Assembly (NCBI GenBank): GCA_017461245.1
Contig: JAFTYW010000022.1
Location: forward strand, 1-61,901
Length of the DNA stretch: 61,901 bases
Direction: 5' to 3'
Source of the DNA: Oscillospiraceae bacterium
Lineage (GTDB): Bacteria; Bacillota; Clostridia; Oscillospirales; Ruminococcaceae
The position numbers and the translations under genes were made by a program. Positions within the stretch are counted from its first letter, which is position 1. Each line of letters begins with the position of its first letter. Shown one piece after another: positions 15,923 to 23,591 of the stretch. The notes beneath the pieces were generated by a model that saw only the letters and a list, made by a program, of their open reading frames with translations, did no database searches and was not told the origin of the DNA.

Positions 15923-16056
15923 CTGCATAACTTTTTTCCGAATGTAGAAAAAATATCTTTTCAACTTTTTTTCTACAACAGATAGAGCCACATAGAGCCA
16001 CCGGAAGCCGAAAACCCCCGAAAAACACCTTTTTTTGAGCAAAAAAAGATATGCAG
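15923..16056. repeat. Candidate integrase arm sites, right end
   Basis: CTGCATAACTTTTTT at 15923-15937 is the exact inverse of the left-end site at 1914-1928. A direct one-mismatch copy AAAAAAGATATGCAG is at 16042-16056. A 10-base direct repeat ATAGAGCCAC occurs twice at 15982-15991 and 15992-16001. The rest of 15881-16082 carries no gene. Confidence 0.5.
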
Positions 16057-16082
16057 AAGAAAAAAGGGCTATTCATAGTGAG

Positions 16083-16127
16083 AGGTAACAACCCCATGGT
16101 TGGTATGACTGTTGCTTGTGCAGTTGC
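16083..16127 (+). repeat. attR: right attachment repeat
   Basis: Direct copy of 1688-1732. It continues in frame to a stop at 16149, encoding a slightly different version of the GGGtGRT C-terminus that ends IEEAMK. This is the host's own gene end pushed aside by the element. Confidence 0.9.
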
Positions 16128-16149
16128 TATTGAAGAGGCAATGAAATAA
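16083..16149 (+). pseudogene. Displaced 3' end of the GGGtGRT gene
   Basis: A fragment of 22 codons without a start signal, which would be fused back to the gene on excision of the element. It is followed by the gene's original terminator at 16172-16198. Confidence 0.85.
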
Positions 16150-16171
16150 GTTTTGTAAAACTTAAAACAAA

Positions 16172-16198
16172 AGGACTTGAGGATTAACCTCAAGTCCT
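16172..16198 (+). terminator. Original terminator of the GGGtGRT gene
   Basis: AGGACTTGAGG / CCTCAAGTCCT, 11 bp, followed by a T-run. Confidence 0.85.
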
Positions 16199-16214
16199 AT
16201 TTTGTTGTGATTTT

Positions 16215-16324
16215 GTAGGGGCGCGTTGCCGAGCGCTCGCAGGGCGAGATGAAGCGAGGCAAAAGCGGGTGCCGCGGTCGAAATTTAAGCGAAAAGCGAA
16301 AAAATTTTCGGGCACCGCAAACGG
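16215..16324 (+). repeat. 110-bp intergenic repeat, copy 1 of 3
   Basis: Begins GTAGGGGCG and contains a repeated GCGAG motif followed by a GGTGCCGCGG ... TTCGGGCACCG inverted pair. Related copies at 26798-26900 and 50718-50828 in the same orientation. No coding capacity. 16325-16486 contains more GTAGGGGC-type inverted-repeat debris and no gene. Confidence 0.75.
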
Positions 16325-16486
16325 ACATGGCCTGTGTGCCGTTCCGTTATGTTTTGATTTCTTTTGCGGAACGACACATAGGTCGTTCCCTACGGATTTT
16401 ATTTACAGTAGGGGCAATTCACGAATTGCCCGTATCATACTCCAAAAAACAAAATCGGGCGAATAATGTTCGCCCCTACGAAAAAT

Positions 16487-16690
16487 TTATAACGTTTCGT
16501 TTTCTACAAGATAATCCAATGTAACTTTATAGTACTGCGCTAATTTTATAGCCGCCCACAAAGGCAGTTCTCTTTCTCCACGCTCATATCTTTGGTAAAC
16601 GGTTAACTGCATATTAAGGTATTCTGCTATTTGCTTTTGGGTTATGTCGTTATCTTCACGTAAATCACGAACCCGTCTATACACACCCAT
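16487..16690 (-). CDS. XRE-family transcriptional regulator 1
   Basis: The 67-residue protein is a single Cro/CI helix-turn-helix: RVRDLREDNDITQKQIAEYL, then NMQLTVYQRYERGERELPL as recognition helix and following turn, then KLAQYYKVTLDYLV. Small stand-alone regulators of this kind control their own region. It lies 4 bases downstream of a second such gene, so both are probably expressed together. Its target is not obvious; the nearest operator-like inverted repeat is at 17181-17227. Confidence 0.8.
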   Translation of the reverse strand: MGVYRRVRDLREDNDITQKQIAEYLNMQLTVYQRYERGERELPLWAAIKLAQYYKVTLDYLVENETL

Positions 16691-16694
16691 TTAC

Positions 16695-16889
16695 TCACCG
16701 CCTCATCATATCCTCAATTTCACAGTCCATAGCGACGCAAATACGCTCAAGAACATAACTGTCATATCTTTTGACAGAGTTCTTGTAATATTTGTCAATT
16801 ACTTGATACTGTATTCCTGTTCGCTTGGCAAGCTCGTATCTGGTAATGCCCGCCGCCTTGAGCACCTTATCAATCGTTAATCTAATCAT
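16695..16889 (-). CDS. XRE-family (YozG-like) regulator 2
   Basis: The 64-residue protein is the short Cro-like type starting MIRLTIDKVLKAAGITRYELAKRTGI, with the recognition region QYQVIDKYYKNSVKRYDSYVLERI and the ending CEIEDMMRR. A longer reading from GTG at 16904 would place the AGAGG ribosome binding site on top of the start, and the family normally begins at the MIR residues, so 16889 is preferred. It is transcribed with XRE regulator 1. Confidence 0.75.
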   Translation of the reverse strand: MIRLTIDKVLKAAGITRYELAKRTGIQYQVIDKYYKNSVKRYDSYVLERICVAMDCEIEDMMRR

Positions 16890-16942
16890 ACGTCTATTAT
16901 GCACCTCTAAGTATAGGCAAACAGTGTCCGCCCCTACGACCT

Positions 16943-17155
16943 TTATTGCGGTTTTGGATTGTTTGTTAACCCTAAAATGTAATCAGCGGAGGTTTTATAA
17001 TATTTTGCCAATATAACTACAAACCTTGTTGGGATCTCTCTTTTTCCCGTTTCGTAGTTGCTGTAAACCCTTTGGTCTATTCCCAAAAGTGCCGCAACTT
17101 CCTTTTGGACTAAATCTTTATCTTCTCTTAAATCCTTTAGTCTTGGATAATACAT
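16943..17155 (-). CDS. XRE-family regulator 3, divergent to the Cys-rich protein
   Basis: The 70-residue protein has one Cro/CI domain (RLKDLREDKDLVQKEVAALL, IDQRVYSNYETGKREIP, LAKYYKTSADYILG). It is divergent from the small Cys-rich gene at 17247, and the gap between them holds paired TTTACTA/TAGTAAA sites over the promoter. It is likely the repressor of both genes. Confidence 0.85.
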   Translation of the reverse strand: MYYPRLKDLREDKDLVQKEVAALLGIDQRVYSNYETGKREIPTRFVVILAKYYKTSADYILGLTNNPKPQ

Positions 17156-17180
17156 AAAATCACCTCACAATTTTATTATA

Positions 17181-17229
17181 TTTACTACCAAAAAATAGTA
17201 TTGACTTTACTATCGCATGTTAGTAAAAT
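17181..17229 (+). promoter_or_regulatory. Operator-promoter of the first Cys-rich small gene
   Basis: TTGACT at 17201-17206, 17-base spacer, TAAAAT at 17224-17229. Inverted TTTACTA (17206-17212) and TAGTAAA (17221-17227) lie inside the promoter; a second TTTACTA (17181-17187) faces TAGTA (17196-17200) upstream. A repressor bound here would block polymerase. Confidence 0.65.
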
Positions 17230-17246
17230 AGTCTTGAGGTGATATT

Positions 17247-17438
17247 ATGAAATATGTTTTGTGTTATTGTTGCGATAAATATGAGGTTGTTTTTGAGGAT
17301 ACCAACGAGCTTGGGTTGTGCAGGCCGTGCAAAAAGGTTGTTTCAGCTTATGATGAGGTTTGCAAGGAGCTTATTATGAGAAGGGGATTTCACACAGAGC
17401 GTGAAATTCCCGACTACTGCAAAAATTACAAAAAATAA
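17247..17438 (+). CDS. Small Cys-rich protein, copy 1 (IPDYCKNY family)
   Basis: The 63-residue protein has Cys pairs CYCC near the start and CRPC in the middle, and ends with the motif TEREIPDYCKNYKK. A paralogue at 40769 has CWCC and the same ending. Eight to nine conserved Cys and aromatic residues suggest a metal-binding or redox mini-domain. I do not know a named family. It has its own operator and divergent XRE gene, and a terminator follows at 17439. Confidence 0.75.
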   Translation: MKYVLCYCCDKYEVVFEDTNELGLCRPCKKVVSAYDEVCKELIMRRGFHTEREIPDYCKNYKK

Positions 17439-17463
17439 AGGACCTGGAATTTTCCAAGTCCTT
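17439..17463 (+). terminator. Terminator after Cys-rich copy 1
   Basis: AAGGACCTGGA / TCCAAGTCCTT stem with T-run. A GTAGGGG inverted repeat follows at 17479-17542. Confidence 0.7.
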
Positions 17464-17478
17464 TTTTGCTGTGATTTT

Positions 17479-17542
17479 GTAGGGGACGATGCCCTCGTCG
17501 TTCCGAAAATAAATCGGGCGGATGTAGGCATCCGCCCCTACA
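17479..17542. repeat. Short GTAGGGGCG inverted repeat
   Basis: A 64-bp element with ends GTAGGGG and CCCCTAC, the same terminal motif as many other intergenic repeats here (27080, 40448, 41094, 50957). Confidence 0.6.
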
Positions 17543-17598
17543 AAATAGTCACAAAAATAATTTTCAACTTTCCGTTTTCAATTTTCAACTTAAAAAAG

Positions 17599-17617
17599 CA
17601 GGCATATCGCCTGCTCT
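17599..17617 (-). terminator. Terminator after the YhcH gene
   Basis: AGCAGGC / GCCTGCT stem with U-run on the minus strand. Confidence 0.7.
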
Positions 17618-17623
17618 TTTGTT

Positions 17624-18082
17624 TTAGATCTTTACCTTAACAACTATCTTTTTAACGGGGGCGGGCTTTCCGTCTACGCAAAGGCCGGGGCGGTGAACAT
17701 CCTGCGGGTACAGAATTGCATACTCGCCTGCCGAGAGAATAAGCTTTACCGCGTCCTCACTCTTTTGATAGAACATAACATCTTTTTCAGCATTGTACTC
17801 GGTATTAGGGATTGCCTTTTCGATCTCGACAGACTCAATGACCTCTACGCCCGAAACGACATACTGAATATCGATATAGTTCTTATGAGCCTCGTTTTTA
17901 GCCTGCTCATCGGTTTTGGAGTCGTACTCCTGAACAGAAGCGAAAATCTCCTTGCCGTCAAGCTCATACTTTCCGACAGGCAAATTTTCCTCAACTGCCT
18001 TTTTTATAAAATCAAAGGCCTTTTCAAAATTTTTGTGCATTCCATAGTAGGTTGCACAATTTTTTATGCTATCAAATACCAT
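17624..18082 (-). CDS. YhcH/YjgK/YiaL family protein
   Basis: The 152-residue protein is a small cupin of the YhcH family (also seen as EbgC, a beta-galactosidase subunit). Typical segments are DIQYVVSGVEVIES, the DVMFYQ segment, and the metal-binding-like FAILYPQDVHRPGL with a conserved His near the end. Members bind sugar acids or sialic acid-like compounds. It sits 11 bases after the FlaA1-type dehydratase in the same direction, so it is probably cotranscribed with that gene. The exact ligand is not known. Confidence 0.85.
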   Translation of the reverse strand: MVFDSIKNCATYYGMHKNFEKAFDFIKKAVEENLPVGKYELDGKEIFASVQEYDSKTDEQAKNEAHKNYIDIQYVVSGVEVIESVEIEKAIPNTEYNAEKDVMFYQKSEDAVKLILSAGEYAILYPQDVHRPGLCVDGKPAPVKKIVVKVKI

Positions 18083-18093
18083 AATTCTTCTCC

Positions 18094-20064
18094 TTATGCC
18101 TTTACAAGCTCTCTGTCCTTGCCGGCGTTTGCAAGGTTTTCGTTGCTGTTTATATCGCCTGGCTCGACAAAGGTGGGCACCGTTTCCTTGATTGCTTTTT
18201 TAACAAGGTCGGGGGCGATACTGTGCCTCGACTCATCGACCGCCTGCATAAGCACCTCAATTTTATTATCAACCTCTTGTCTGCTATAGGGGGTGTCCTT
18301 CTCAATAAAGATCATTTTATCCTCGGTTGCAACAAGGCTCTCTCCCTTCATAAGAAGCTCCTCGTAAAGCTTTTCGCCGGGGCGCAGACCGACTTCCTTT
18401 ATCTCGATATCCTTATCGGGAGTATAGCCCATAAGCTTTATCATATTGACAGCAAGGTCATAAATTCTGACCGGCTGACCCATATCCAGCACAAAAAGCT
18501 CACCTCTCTGCGCCTTGGAGCCTGCAAGCATAACAAGCTGGCTGGCCTCGGGAATGGTCATAAAATAGCGGATAATTCTCTTATCAGTTATAGTGACCGG
18601 GCCGCCTGCGGCGATCTGGCGCTTGAAAAGCGGAATAACGCTGCCGTTTGAGCCGAGAACATTTCCAAATCTTACGGCGGCAAAGCTTGTATTACTATCA
18701 GTTCTGCACTGAACGATCATTTCGCAAATTCTCTTTGACGCGCCCATAATATTTGTGGGGTTGACCGCCTTATCGGTTGAAATGAGGATAAATTTCTCTG
18801 CGCCGAACTTTTCTGCCATATCTGCAGTTCGATATGTACCCATAACATTGTTTTTGATGGCTTCAACTGCGCTATGCTCCATAAGCGGAACGTGCTTATG
18901 AGCCGCCGCGTGAAATACAATGTCAGGTCTATAATTTTCAAAGATACACTCGAGCCTTTCCTTATCTCTGACAGAGCCGATCTCAACGACCAAATCGAGC
19001 TTATCGCCGTATTTACGGGTAAGCTCCTGCTGAATATCGTAGGCGTTATTCTCGTAAATATCAAAAATGATTATCTGTTTGGGGTTGCATTTTGCAATCT
19101 GCCTACAAAGCTCGCTACCGATAGAGCCGCCACCGCCGGTTACCAGCACCTTTTTACCTGTATAGAAGCTCAACTCTGCCTGACTGTTTATATCAAGCGG
19201 ATTTCTGAACAAAAGGTCCTCAATGGCAAAGTCACGGATAATTCTCTTTTTCTCGCCGCCAATCGTGTCCTGCTCGTGAAAGGGCGAGTCGTAAACCTTA
19301 ACCTTACAGCCAAAAGCATTGTATCTATCCCAAAGGCTCTTGGTTTTCTCGCTTGTGATATTTGCAATGGCTATAACAACCTCGGCTATTTCGTACTTAT
19401 CTATAACCTTGGCTGCCGTTTCTGCCGAGTAAACGGGCAGACCTGCAACGCGGTTTCCAACCTTGGAGTTGTTAGTATCAATAAAGCATCTAGGCTGATA
19501 GTGAGAATGTGGCGAATTCATAAGCTCACTCGCAAGGTGGGCGCCAAGCTGACCCGCTCCGATGATCGCTATAGGAATCTTAGCCTTGTCAACAACCATT
19601 CTTTTATCGTGCATATTGGAATACTTATAAACAAGTCTATAGACAAACCTTGAGAACAGGGTAACAAGAACGGTGAGCGAGGTTACAGTTATCGAATACC
19701 AGACACCGATATAAAAATCGTTGATAAGATAATTCATAACAAATCTGGATAAAATAAGCGAAAGCCCGCAACCCAATATATCCGCGCTCATAATAAGAAT
19801 GTAGGCGCCTGTGTTTGTATATCTCCAGACATTGTTATACGATTTGCAGACAAAGCGCATAACAAGCAGGCAGCAAAGCAAGAGCACAGAGTTGTAGGAA
19901 TAGATCAGCTCGTTATTAACAGGCGTTGTATAGGAGGTTTGTCCCGCAAAAAAATAATACCCCAACGCGATCAACAGAAAACAAACGATGTCAAAAACAA
20001 CAAGGGTTACTCTTCTGAACTTTCCTTCAAACAAAAACTTTTTAAATTTATTTAGGTATTTCAT
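18094..20064 (-). CDS. Membrane NDP-sugar 4,6-dehydratase (FlaA1/PglF/CapD type)
   Basis: The 656-residue protein starts with about four membrane helices (residues 15-165), then a first Rossmann domain (PIAIIGAGQLGAHLA, about 168) and a second, catalytic SDR domain (VLVTGGGGSIGSELCRQI, about 308). Catalytic residues are in ISTDKAVNPTNIMGASKR, with Met-x-x-x-Lys instead of Tyr-x-x-x-Lys as in WbpM/PglF. It should convert UDP-GlcNAc to the 4-keto-6-deoxy sugar for surface polysaccharide or glycan linkage. It has a promoter at 20114-20142 and is followed by the YhcH gene. Confidence 0.92.
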   Translation of the reverse strand: MKYLNKFKKFLFEGKFRRVTLVVFDIVCFLLIALGYYFFAGQTSYTTPVNNELIYSYNSVLLLCCLLVMRFVCKSYNNVWRYTNTGAYILIMSADILGCGLSLILSRFVMNYLINDFYIGVWYSITVTSLTVLVTLFSRFVYRLVYKYSNMHDKRMVVDKAKIPIAIIGAGQLGAHLASELMNSPHSHYQPRCFIDTNNSKVGNRVAGLPVYSAETAAKVIDKYEIAEVVIAIANITSEKTKSLWDRYNAFGCKVKVYDSPFHEQDTIGGEKKRIIRDFAIEDLLFRNPLDINSQAELSFYTGKKVLVTGGGGSIGSELCRQIAKCNPKQIIIFDIYENNAYDIQQELTRKYGDKLDLVVEIGSVRDKERLECIFENYRPDIVFHAAAHKHVPLMEHSAVEAIKNNVMGTYRTADMAEKFGAEKFILISTDKAVNPTNIMGASKRICEMIVQCRTDSNTSFAAVRFGNVLGSNGSVIPLFKRQIAAGGPVTITDKRIIRYFMTIPEASQLVMLAGSKAQRGELFVLDMGQPVRIYDLAVNMIKLMGYTPDKDIEIKEVGLRPGEKLYEELLMKGESLVATEDKMIFIEKDTPYSRQEVDNKIEVLMQAVDESRHSIAPDLVKKAIKETVPTFVEPGDINSNENLANAGKDRELVKA

Positions 20065-20113
20065 TTTATGTTACCCTCACATATTTATTAATAAAATACG
20101 TATACTTAGCATT

Positions 20114-20142
20114 ATTATAACAAACATTTGTTGTTTAGTCAA
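20114..20142 (-). promoter_or_regulatory. Promoter of the 4,6-dehydratase gene
   Basis: Minus strand: TTGACT (20137-20142), 17-base spacer, TATAAT (20114-20119). Confidence 0.75.
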
Positions 20143-20163
20143 ATTTTTTATAGCGCGCAAAAG

Positions 20164-20182
20164 AGCAGGCTAAAAGCCTGCT
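20164..20182 (-). terminator. Terminator after the nucleotidyltransferase gene
   Basis: AGCAGGC / GCCTGCT stem with U-run on the minus strand. Confidence 0.7.
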
Positions 20183-20191
20183 ATTTTTACT

Positions 20192-21115
20192 TTACAGATC
20201 GCTGAAAAGATCTCTGTTATAAACGCCCTCGCTGATAAGCTTTTTAAAGCTCTCTACAACAAAGGGCTTATCCTCTTTATAGGTAACGCCGAACCACTTA
20301 TCACTGGAGGGTGCGACCTTTACCGATACCTTGTTTTCTTTAAGAAGCTCGCCTATAAATATCGGCAGCAAAAACTCGGATTTCAATGGGTTTTGGGGGA
20401 CTTTTTCTTTGAAAAACTCCTCGAAGCCTTGCTCAAGCATTTTAACAAACTCGGGAGTCAGACCCCACATATTCATTGAAACGAGGGAATTTACATCGAT
20501 CGGTGTGCCGCCACTCTCAGCACCGTCCTCGGTTTTGACTATATCAGAGGTTTCGACGACCTCAGTGAGATAGCCGCTATCATTCATCTTGCAGATGCCT
20601 CTGGTAACGCCGCCGTTTTCAGAAAGGGTGTTTTTAAGGACAAAACCTGCCATACAAAAGGCGTTAGGCTTATATTCTGCGCCGGAATTTGCCGAGAGCT
20701 CTTTATAAAGGCTCACATAGGCGTCCTTACCGTAATAATCGTCAGCATTTATGACGGCAAACGGCTCGTCAATAACATCCTTTGCCGCAAGCACCGCCTG
20801 CCCTGTTCCCCAAGGCTTAGTTCTACCCTCGGGAACCGAAAAGCCGTTAGGAATTTCGTCAAGGCTCTGAAATGCATACTCGACCTTAACTCCCTGCTCG
20901 CCGCAGAGTTTTTCTATTCTTTCGCCGATAACCTCACGAAAATCTGCCTCGATATCCCTGCGGATAACAAAGATTATCTTGTTAAAGCCAGCCTCGATAG
21001 CATCATGAATGGAGTAATCCATAATTATCTCGCCGCACTCGCCGACAGGCTCAAGCTGCTTTATTCCCCCGCCGAAGCGAGAACCGATTCCCGCGGCCAT
21101 AATAAGTAATGTCAT
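20192..21115 (-). CDS. Sugar-phosphate nucleotidyltransferase
   Basis: The 307-residue protein has the nucleotidyltransferase fold: MAAGIGSRFGGGIKQLEPVG at the start binds NTP, and FAVINADDYYG carries the metal Asp residues. It probably makes an NDP-sugar for the polysaccharide made by neighbouring genes; the sugar is unknown. The start at 21115 is set by GGAGG just upstream; an earlier TTG at 21130 overlaps that site. It has its own promoter at 21161-21189, separate from the upstream capsule operon, which ends at a terminator. Confidence 0.88.
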   Translation of the reverse strand: MTLLIMAAGIGSRFGGGIKQLEPVGECGEIIMDYSIHDAIEAGFNKIIFVIRRDIEADFREVIGERIEKLCGEQGVKVEYAFQSLDEIPNGFSVPEGRTKPWGTGQAVLAAKDVIDEPFAVINADDYYGKDAYVSLYKELSANSGAEYKPNAFCMAGFVLKNTLSENGGVTRGICKMNDSGYLTEVVETSDIVKTEDGAESGGTPIDVNSLVSMNMWGLTPEFVKMLEQGFEEFFKEKVPQNPLKSEFLLPIFIGELLKENKVSVKVAPSSDKWFGVTYKEDKPFVVESFKKLISEGVYNRDLFSDL

Positions 21116-21160
21116 ATAAACACCCTCCAAAAAGGATAGAGAATTTCCTACTTTTTCTAT

Positions 21161-21189
21161 ATTATACCACCTATTACCCGACTTTTCAA
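21161..21189 (-). promoter_or_regulatory. Promoter of the nucleotidyltransferase gene
   Basis: Minus strand: TTGAAA (21184-21189), 17-base spacer, TATAAT (21161-21166). Confidence 0.7.
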
Positions 21190-21201
21190 TGATAAAAACA
21201 A

Positions 21202-21228
21202 AAAACGCGGCAAAGTTTGCCGCGTTTT
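21202..21228 (-). terminator. Terminator after the capsule operon
   Basis: AAAACGCGGCAAA / TTTGCCGCGTTTT stem with U-run on the minus strand; separates the operon from the nucleotidyltransferase gene. Confidence 0.8.
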
Positions 21229-21237
21229 ATGATCACC

Positions 21238-21879
21238 TTACACGCCTTCCATTCCAAAAACGGCGCCTACGGTTTTAAATATTATTTTAATATCAAGGAA
21301 AAAGTTTCTCTCTCTTATATATTTCAGGTCCAATTCGAGCCACTCTTCAAAGCTCAGATCGTTCCTCTTAGGCTGAATCTGCCAATAACAAGTCAAGCCA
21401 GGCATAATGGAAAGCCTTTGCTTTTCTCTGTCCGTGTACTGTTCGACCTCTCGAACAATAGCAGGACGAGGGCCGACAAAGCTCATATCTCCCTTAACAA
21501 TATTGAAAAGCTGGGGAAGCTCATCAATGCTGCAGGAGCGGATAAACTTTCCAACGCGAGTAATTCTCGGGTCATCCTTCATCTTGAAAACAGGACCTGT
21601 CATCTCGTTCTTATCAAGAAGATTATTTAACATACTCTCGGCGTTGGGAACCATTGATCTGAACTTATAAAAGTTAAACACCCTGCCGTTTTTGCCAACC
21701 CTTTTCTGAACGAAAATAGGGGATGCTCCCGGGCTGTCAATAACAATAACAAGAGCAATAATGAGTAACGGAACAAACAAAATTATTATTGCCGCAACGG
21801 CAAGCACGATGTCAAAGCATCTTTTAAATATTTCATACAAGGGTTTCTTTTGGTACCCTGCTTGTCCTACAGATGCCAC
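21238..21879 (-). CDS. Polyprenyl-phosphate sugar-1-phosphate transferase
   Basis: The 213-residue protein is the small catalytic type of the WbaP/PglC family. One hydrophobic segment lies near the N-terminus (IVLAVAAIIILFVPLLIIALVI), and the conserved run VGKNGRVFNFYKFRSM, TRVGKFIRSCSIDELPQLFN and MSFVGPRPA is clear. It should put the first sugar phosphate on undecaprenyl phosphate to start a repeat unit. It is the last gene of the leftward capsule operon, downstream of the LCP gene. Confidence 0.9.
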   Translation of the reverse strand: MASVGQAGYQKKPLYEIFKRCFDIVLAVAAIIILFVPLLIIALVIVIDSPGASPIFVQKRVGKNGRVFNFYKFRSMVPNAESMLNNLLDKNEMTGPVFKMKDDPRITRVGKFIRSCSIDELPQLFNIVKGDMSFVGPRPAIVREVEQYTDREKQRLSIMPGLTCYWQIQPKRNDLSFEEWLELDLKYIRERNFFLDIKIIFKTVGAVFGMEGV

Positions 21880-21904
21880 TTGGCTTTCCTCCCTTTAGGA
21901 ACTG

Positions 21905-22903
21905 TTATTTTGGCTCGTAAAAAAGCTCTATTATCTGCTTTTGAAGAGCATCCTCATCGGGATAAAACTCCATAAACTGCTCGCCTTTTTTTGACTCGCC
22001 TTTTATTTCAAGAATCTCTCCCGCGTCATTTTCAGAAACAAACTCTGCTATTCTCTCAAGCTGGTGCACAGTGCAGTCAGAAACCATATGCTCAGCAAGC
22101 TTAAGCCCCGCTGTTGAGATAAACTCCTCGTCCTTCTCTACCGAGTCGGCGACCTTGCTGTAGAGCGCGTCAAGATACTGACGCTGGCGCTTCATTCGGC
22201 TTTCATTGGTTTCGTCAGCAACGCCGCTTCGGGCACGAACATAAGTGAGAGCCTGCGAACCGCGTAGCGTTACCTCACTGCCTTTTACAAGGCTCTCATG
22301 GTGGGCACCGAAATCGTCAAGCACGGTAAGGGTAACTCCGCCTACCATATCGTTAAGCTCGGCGACCGCATCCATAGTCAACGAAACATAGTGGTCTATC
22401 GGGGTCTGGTACAGAAAATTCGACACAGCATCAAGGGTGTTTTTACAGCTATCCTTGCCGCCGCTTCCATAGGTGTGAGAAAGGGCGAGCTGCGCCTTTT
22501 TTGTTCCGACAGCGTTACCATCAAGCCCCAAAATGTTCATTTGAGCCATAGTATCACGGTTTATGTGCAGTGTTGTAACCTTATCATTGTCCTTATCAAG
22601 AACGATAAGGCTTAAAAAGTCCGCCTGCTTGTCGTTATTATACGAATCAAGCGACTGCGTGTTATCGAACTTATCAAGGCCGATTACAAGAACGGACTCG
22701 ACATCGTCACGAAGGACATACCACTGACCGTCATATCTTATGGTTTGGGCAGTTTCACCCTCAAAGCCCTGCCATAAAGATTTACCCTGCTGCTTTTCCC
22801 AAGCGCGAAGAAGCAGCAAGGCAACAATTATTACAACTAATGCGCCGGCTATAATGGCGCAGGAGCGAACAAGCTTTAATCTGGAAGCTTTTCTCTCGTT
22901 CAT
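21905..22903 (-). CDS. LytR-CpsA-Psr (LCP) family protein
   Basis: The 332-residue protein has one N-terminal membrane helix (about 12-30) and an outside LCP domain with VLVIGLDKFD, LHINRDTMAQM and ALTYVRARSG. LCP enzymes move polymers from undecaprenyl pyrophosphate onto peptidoglycan, so it likely attaches the polysaccharide made by this locus. It sits between the sortase substrate and the sugar transferase genes, which fits a combined surface-polymer and surface-protein operon. Confidence 0.9.
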   Translation of the reverse strand: MNERKASRLKLVRSCAIIAGALVVIIVALLLLRAWEKQQGKSLWQGFEGETAQTIRYDGQWYVLRDDVESVLVIGLDKFDNTQSLDSYNNDKQADFLSLIVLDKDNDKVTTLHINRDTMAQMNILGLDGNAVGTKKAQLALSHTYGSGGKDSCKNTLDAVSNFLYQTPIDHYVSLTMDAVAELNDMVGGVTLTVLDDFGAHHESLVKGSEVTLRGSQALTYVRARSGVADETNESRMKRQRQYLDALYSKVADSVEKDEEFISTAGLKLAEHMVSDCTVHQLERIAEFVSENDAGEILEIKGESKKGEQFMEFYPDEDALQKQIIELFYEPK

Positions 22904-22907
22904 TTTA

Positions 22908-23561
22908 TCAGTCGTTTACTCTCTTTTTAGATCTTGCGATACAAAGTGCTGCAGCACCGCCGAAAACAACAGCGCCGATTACAAAGATCATACCGTAATC
23001 AACGGGATTTCCTGTTGCGGGGGAATCTTTATCATCGGAATTGTTAACAACGATTGCGAAGGGGGAGAGGCTGTTTACCGAGAAGGTAAGCTTATTTCCT
23101 TCAACCTTTGCGCCCTCAACAACTTCCCACTTGCCGTCCTTATCGTGAAGAAGGGCAACGAAGTTCTTAAGAGTCTCAGCGCCAAGAACAAGTGTGATCT
23201 TGTCTTCAAGCGTACCGCTGGTAACGCTTATGTCAAAAAGGTCAGAAACAGCAAGATCCTCGACCTTTACCTTAGCCTTTTCTGCAACAGCCTTAAGTTC
23301 AGGAACAAGAGCAACGAGTCCTGCTGCGGTTTTAATGTCATTGTGGCTGTCCTCGATAGCGGCTTTGCCTTTTTCATCAAGATTTTCTCTGTCCTTATAG
23401 GCAGTAATCTCGATAACGAGGTCTTCGGTTTTGCCCTCTTTGATCTCCTCAAGAGTAGGAGCTGCGTTTGCAGAGGGGCTGGAAACGAATGCAGCAGATG
23501 CTGCTACTGTCATAGAAAGTACCATAACAGTTGCGAGAATGAGAGAAACGATTTTTTTCAT
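22908..23561 (-). CDS. Secreted protein with SPATG sortase signal
   Basis: The 217-residue protein has a signal peptide (residues 1-24) and a C-terminal cell-wall sorting signal: SPATG at residues 180-184, then a hydrophobic stretch and a basic tail (RSKKRVND). An (S/P)PxTG motif is the kind used by class B sortases of Clostridia. The middle region has no domain I recognise. It is 30 bases downstream of the class B sortase gene in the same operon, so it is the obvious substrate and likely anchors near or organises the capsule. Its ATG is preceded by AAAGGAAG. Confidence 0.85.
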   Translation of the reverse strand: MKKIVSLILATVMVLSMTVAASAAFVSSPSANAAPTLEEIKEGKTEDLVIEITAYKDRENLDEKGKAAIEDSHNDIKTAAGLVALVPELKAVAEKAKVKVEDLAVSDLFDISVTSGTLEDKITLVLGAETLKNFVALLHDKDGKWEVVEGAKVEGNKLTFSVNSLSPFAIVVNNSDDKDSPATGNPVDYGMIFVIGAVVFGGAAALCIARSKKRVND

Positions 23562-23591
23562 TTTATTTTCTTCCTTTCATTATATATAAAA

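Larger units (their letters stand above)
1688..16127. mobile_element. Integrative mobilizable element inserted in the GGGtGRT gene
   Basis: The element is about 14.4 kb, bounded by 45-bp direct repeats that are the 3' end of the GGGtGRT gene. Inside are a tyrosine integrase with an Xis-like partner, a MobV-type relaxase, a primase-like replication protein, several ribbon-helix-helix proteins, ArdA, a fused restriction-modification enzyme and two orphan methyltransferases. No type IV secretion genes are visible, so transfer would need a helper. Codon and base usage is more AT-rich than in the flanking housekeeping genes. Near both ends lie copies of the 15-mer AAAAAAGTTATGCAG (one with one mismatch) that look like integrase arm sites. 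Confidence 0.9.
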
